In this document: in pieces, positions 5,908 to 7,513 of the stretch
Layout: the number at the start of each line of letters is the position of its first letter
Numbering within the stretch: the stretch's first letter is position 1
Assembly (NCBI GenBank): GCA_937907415.1
Contig: CALCHY010000149.1
Coordinates: 1-7,513, forward strand
DNA from: an uncultured Trueperaceae bacterium
GTDB taxonomy: Bacteria > Deinococcota > Deinococci > Deinococcales > Trueperaceae
Length of the DNA: 7,513 bases
Direction of reading: 5' to 3'
The notes under the pieces: model-generated
What the model saw: only the letters and a program-made list of their open reading frames with translations
Told to the model about the DNA's origin: nothing
Databases searched by the model: none
Translations under genes and position numbers: made by a program

Positions 5908-6423
5908 ATGCCCGCCACCCCCCACCCCACACCAGAAGCCCTCGCGACCCTCACCATCGACGGTAGTTGCGACCACAAAACACACCAAGCCGGCGCCGCC
6001 GCCATCCTCAAACTCCCCGACGGCACCCGCGCCACCACCACAGAAGCCCTAACCACCAACAAAAGCAGCGAAGCCGAAGTCCACGCCCTCAAGATCGGAC
6101 TCGAGCTCGCCGCCGAACACCACATCACGCACCTCATCGTCTACGGCGACAGCCAAAGCGTGACCGACGCGGTGAACGGCCACGCGCGCTTCCCGCACGG
6201 CGCCAGAAACCAAATGCGCGAACTCCTCGAAGGCTTCCAAGAAGTCCACGCCGTGCACCTCGACCGCAGCGAGAACAACGCAGACCTACACGCGCGAATC
6301 GCCCGCCCCGACGACTACGCCGGCCGCCCCCGCCGACAAGGCCGCAACCCCACCAGGCGCGGCAGCGGGTACTACCGCAACAAGCGCAAGCGCCGCAGCG
6401 ACCCCAACCGCCGCTACGTCTAA
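5908..6423 (+). CDS. RNase H-fold protein with basic C-terminal tail, 171 aa
   Basis: AAAGGA (5898-5903) lies 4 nt before the ATG. Residues about 12-135 show the RNase H pattern of the RVT_3/RNase HI-like group. Likely metal-binding acids are Asp18 in TIDGSC, Glu57 in SSEAEVHALKIGLELA, Asp81 in VYGDSQ and Asp126 in ENNADLHARIA. This is consistent with an active nuclease cutting RNA in RNA-DNA hybrids. Residues about 137-171 form a tail packed with Arg and Lys (GRPRRQGRN, YYRNKRKRR), probably nucleic-acid binding. A basic tail after the catalytic domain is unusual for short RNase HI, where an extra binding domain is normally N-terminal. The gene follows ssb at 29 bp, so it may clear primers or R-loops on SSB-coated DNA. 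I use no gene symbol because it is not close to classical rnhA. Confidence 0.85.
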   Translation: MPATPHPTPEALATLTIDGSCDHKTHQAGAAAILKLPDGTRATTTEALTTNKSSEAEVHALKIGLELAAEHHITHLIVYGDSQSVTDAVNGHARFPHGARNQMRELLEGFQEVHAVHLDRSENNADLHARIARPDDYAGRPRRQGRNPTRRGSGYYRNKRKRRSDPNRRYV

Positions 6424-6435
6424 ACCAGGACCCAC

Positions 6436-6540
6436 ATGCTGACCATCGCCACCATCCTCTCAACCGCCACCGTCCTCACGTACGCAGGCATCGTGCTCTT
6501 CTACCCATCCCGCGCACGCCCCGACCAAGGACACCCGTGA
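6436..6540 (+). CDS. 34-aa single-pass membrane peptide
   Basis: ATG at 6436 with AGGA (6427-6430) 5 nt upstream opens a 34-codon frame. The product has a hydrophobic segment at residues about 2-24 (MLTIATILSTATVLTYAGIV) and a short polar tail with Arg and Asp (PSRARPDQGHP), so it looks like a single-pass membrane peptide with the tail inside. It starts 12 bp after the RNase H gene, and its TGA overlaps the next GTG start (GTGA). The next gene's ribosome binding site, AAGGA (6527-6531), lies within it. Good spacing and the coupling on both sides support a real gene. Its function is unknown. Confidence 0.65.
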   Translation: MLTIATILSTATVLTYAGIVLFYPSRARPDQGHP

Positions 6541-6920
6541 CCACCCCACGCCTGCTCCTGATCCTCGCGCTGCTCGCAACCAGCCTGGCAATGGCCGCAC
6601 CGCCAGCCACCGCCAGACAAACAATCACCCTCAGCATCCCCTACGCGATCCTCGTCCACGCCGACGCCTACACCACCGAAACCCTCGAGCTCGAGGACGC
6701 CACCCACCTAGTGATCGAAGCGCGCGCACCACTCAGGCTGTTCATTCACACGAACGACAGGTGGCGGCTCACGGTTCGCACCGCCGGCGGGCACGTCCGC
6801 ACCTTGCGGGGAGCGCGCGGCCCGCACACGCTCACCAGCGCCGACCTCGACCACCTGCCACTCGAAGACGGCGAGCTCATCACCATTAGCGTCGAACGAG
6901 AAATTCAGGAGGACCAATGA
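6537..6920 (+). CDS. Small exported protein, 127 aa, function unknown
   Basis: The GTG at 6537 is chosen because AAGGA (6527-6531) lies 5 nt upstream and because it gives a proper signal peptide. That signal has Arg5, a Leu-rich core (6-18), and a possible cleavage site AMA after residue 20 or ATA after residue 26. The longer open frame upstream overlaps the RNase H gene and is not credible. The predicted mature part is about 100 residues, with no cysteine. Its short alternating strands (HLVIEARAPLRLFIHTND, WRLTVRTAGGHVRTL, and a closing ELITISVER) suggest a small beta-sandwich. It overlaps genes on both sides (GTGA before, ATGA after), so it is translated with the membrane peptide and the DUF411 protein. 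No family is recognised. Confidence 0.75.
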   Translation: MTTPRLLLILALLATSLAMAAPPATARQTITLSIPYAILVHADAYTTETLELEDATHLVIEARAPLRLFIHTNDRWRLTVRTAGGHVRTLRGARGPHTLTSADLDHLPLEDGELITISVEREIQEDQ

Positions 6921-7483
6921 TGCCTAACGCCGCCCCGGGACGCACGACCCTTACGGGAGCTCGCGAGAAGAGCCAGAGTGAGCGGGTGAAGAAGACGTCC
7001 TTAGCTCCGCTCGTTGCCGCGTTCGTGCTCGCTGCCCTAGCCGCCGGCTTCCTAATCGCGCTCATGGTCCTCCGACCCGCCACCAACACCAGCGACCAGG
7101 CCGGGCCCCTCAACCAACTCGAGGCTGTCTTTTACAAGAGCCCCACCTGCGGCTGCTGCCACGTTTACGCTGAAGCCCTAGCGGCCGCCGGCGTGCGCCT
7201 CACCACCGTCAACGATGCGCGAGCCGCGCACGAGGTCAAGCAGGAGCACGGCATCCCGCCTCACGCGTACTCCTGCCACACCTTCACTATCGCCGGGTAC
7301 GTCGTGGAGGGCCACGTTCCGTTAGAGGCGCTCGAACTACTCATCACGGGCCGCCCCAGCATCGACGGCATCGTTCTTCCCGGCATGCCTATCGGCACCC
7401 CCGGCATGCCCGGCCCCAAGACCGCTTCCTACGAGATCCTCGCCCTCGAAGACGGTCAGCTCGCGCCGTACCTCACCCTCTGA
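6917..7483 (+). CDS. Membrane-anchored DUF411 (putative metal-binding) protein, 188 aa
   Basis: AGGAGGA (6907-6913) supports the ATG at 6917, or the adjacent ATG at 6920; the start overlaps the previous stop (ATGA). A charged N-terminal stretch (residues 9-26) precedes one membrane segment (about 29-52), placing the rest outside the cytoplasm. Residues about 68-185 match DUF411: YKSPTCGCC (C78, C80, C81), a D-x-K-x-x-x-GIP region, SCHT (C120, His121), GYVVEGHVP and VLPGMPIGTPGMPG. DUF411 proteins have a thioredoxin-like look and are often near copper-resistance genes, so a role in binding or delivering copper outside the cell is plausible; the ligand is inference. The first 40 codons use more G- and T-ending codons than neighbouring plus-strand genes, which may reflect later acquisition. 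Confidence 0.92.
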   Translation: MMPNAAPGRTTLTGAREKSQSERVKKTSLAPLVAAFVLAALAAGFLIALMVLRPATNTSDQAGPLNQLEAVFYKSPTCGCCHVYAEALAAAGVRLTTVNDARAAHEVKQEHGIPPHAYSCHTFTIAGYVVEGHVPLEALELLITGRPSIDGIVLPGMPIGTPGMPGPKTASYEILALEDGQLAPYLTL

Positions 7484-7513
7484 TGCCGCGCCCCGCCTTG
7501 GACACTTATTTCC
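7483..7513 (+). CDS. Possible start of a further coupled gene (partial)
   Basis: The DUF411 stop overlaps an ATG (TGATG), and the frame stays open to the end of the window (MPRPALDTYF). The previous two junctions overlap in the same manner, which favours a coupled gene. No ribosome binding site is visible, and ten codons cannot prove it. TTGGAC (7498-7503) could instead be the -35 box of a promoter for a later gene. Confidence 0.3.
   Translation, partial: MPRPALDTYF

Noticed and set aside
5967..6536. Long Arg/Pro/His-rich frame ahead of the exported protein at 6537
   Set aside because: It is a shifted reading of the RNase H gene. The real gene starts at GTG 6537, with AAGGA and a signal peptide.
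6986..7483. Alternative GTG start for the DUF411 gene (MKKTSLAP)
   Set aside because: It would give a neat short signal, but the strong AGGAGGA and the ATGA overlap favour the ATG at 6917 or 6920.

Overview
The window comes from a high-GC bacterium, most likely of the Deinococcota (Deinococcus/Truepera side). The best single clue is the single-stranded DNA-binding protein at 5129-5878. It carries two OB folds in one chain, the arrangement known from Deinococcus-Thermus, and its blocks resemble D. radiodurans SSB as I remember it. No tRNA, rRNA, transposase, integrase or CRISPR array is visible. Short protein genes of mostly unknown function suggest accessory or plasmid/phage-like DNA, but nothing in the window proves mobility.

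Layout: the last 18 codons of an upstream gene (1-57) are followed by a strong hairpin (97-141) and an unrecognised 228-aa gene (163-849). A 15-bp hairpin (867-905) separates it from a convergent gene for a small exported protein (942-1355, minus). A divergent spacer with an 8-bp palindrome leads into two overlapping small genes (1471-1821 and 1818-2009). After a G-poor leader come two lipoprotein genes, 2133-4064 and 4090-4521. A further hairpin (4549-4572) divides them from a minus-strand DUF7662-like gene (4575-4952). A second divergent spacer (4953-5128) opens a tightly packed plus-strand run: ssb, an RNase H-fold protein, a 34-aa membrane peptide, a small exported protein and a membrane-anchored DUF411 protein. 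The last three junctions have 12-bp or overlapping spacing.

The most interesting gene is 2133-4064. Its product is a predicted lipoprotein with a papain/C39-like catalytic signature. The GCGP cysteine block is separated from the His and Asp blocks by a seven-copy PPxxx pentapeptide repeat and two Cys-x-x-Arg-Pro-x-Glu-Cys motifs. It is followed 25 bp later by a second, cysteine-rich lipoprotein, so the two may act together at the cell surface.

The ssb-RNase H pair suggests handling of single-stranded DNA and RNA-DNA hybrids. This SSB lacks the acidic C-terminal tip that normally recruits partners. The downstream end of the same run turns to envelope proteins, ending in a DUF411 protein of a family linked to metal (copper) handling. 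The whole plus strand is strongly C/A-rich, in spacers as well as in third codon positions, while the two minus-strand genes favour G/T-ending codons. This points to a strong replication-strand skew.
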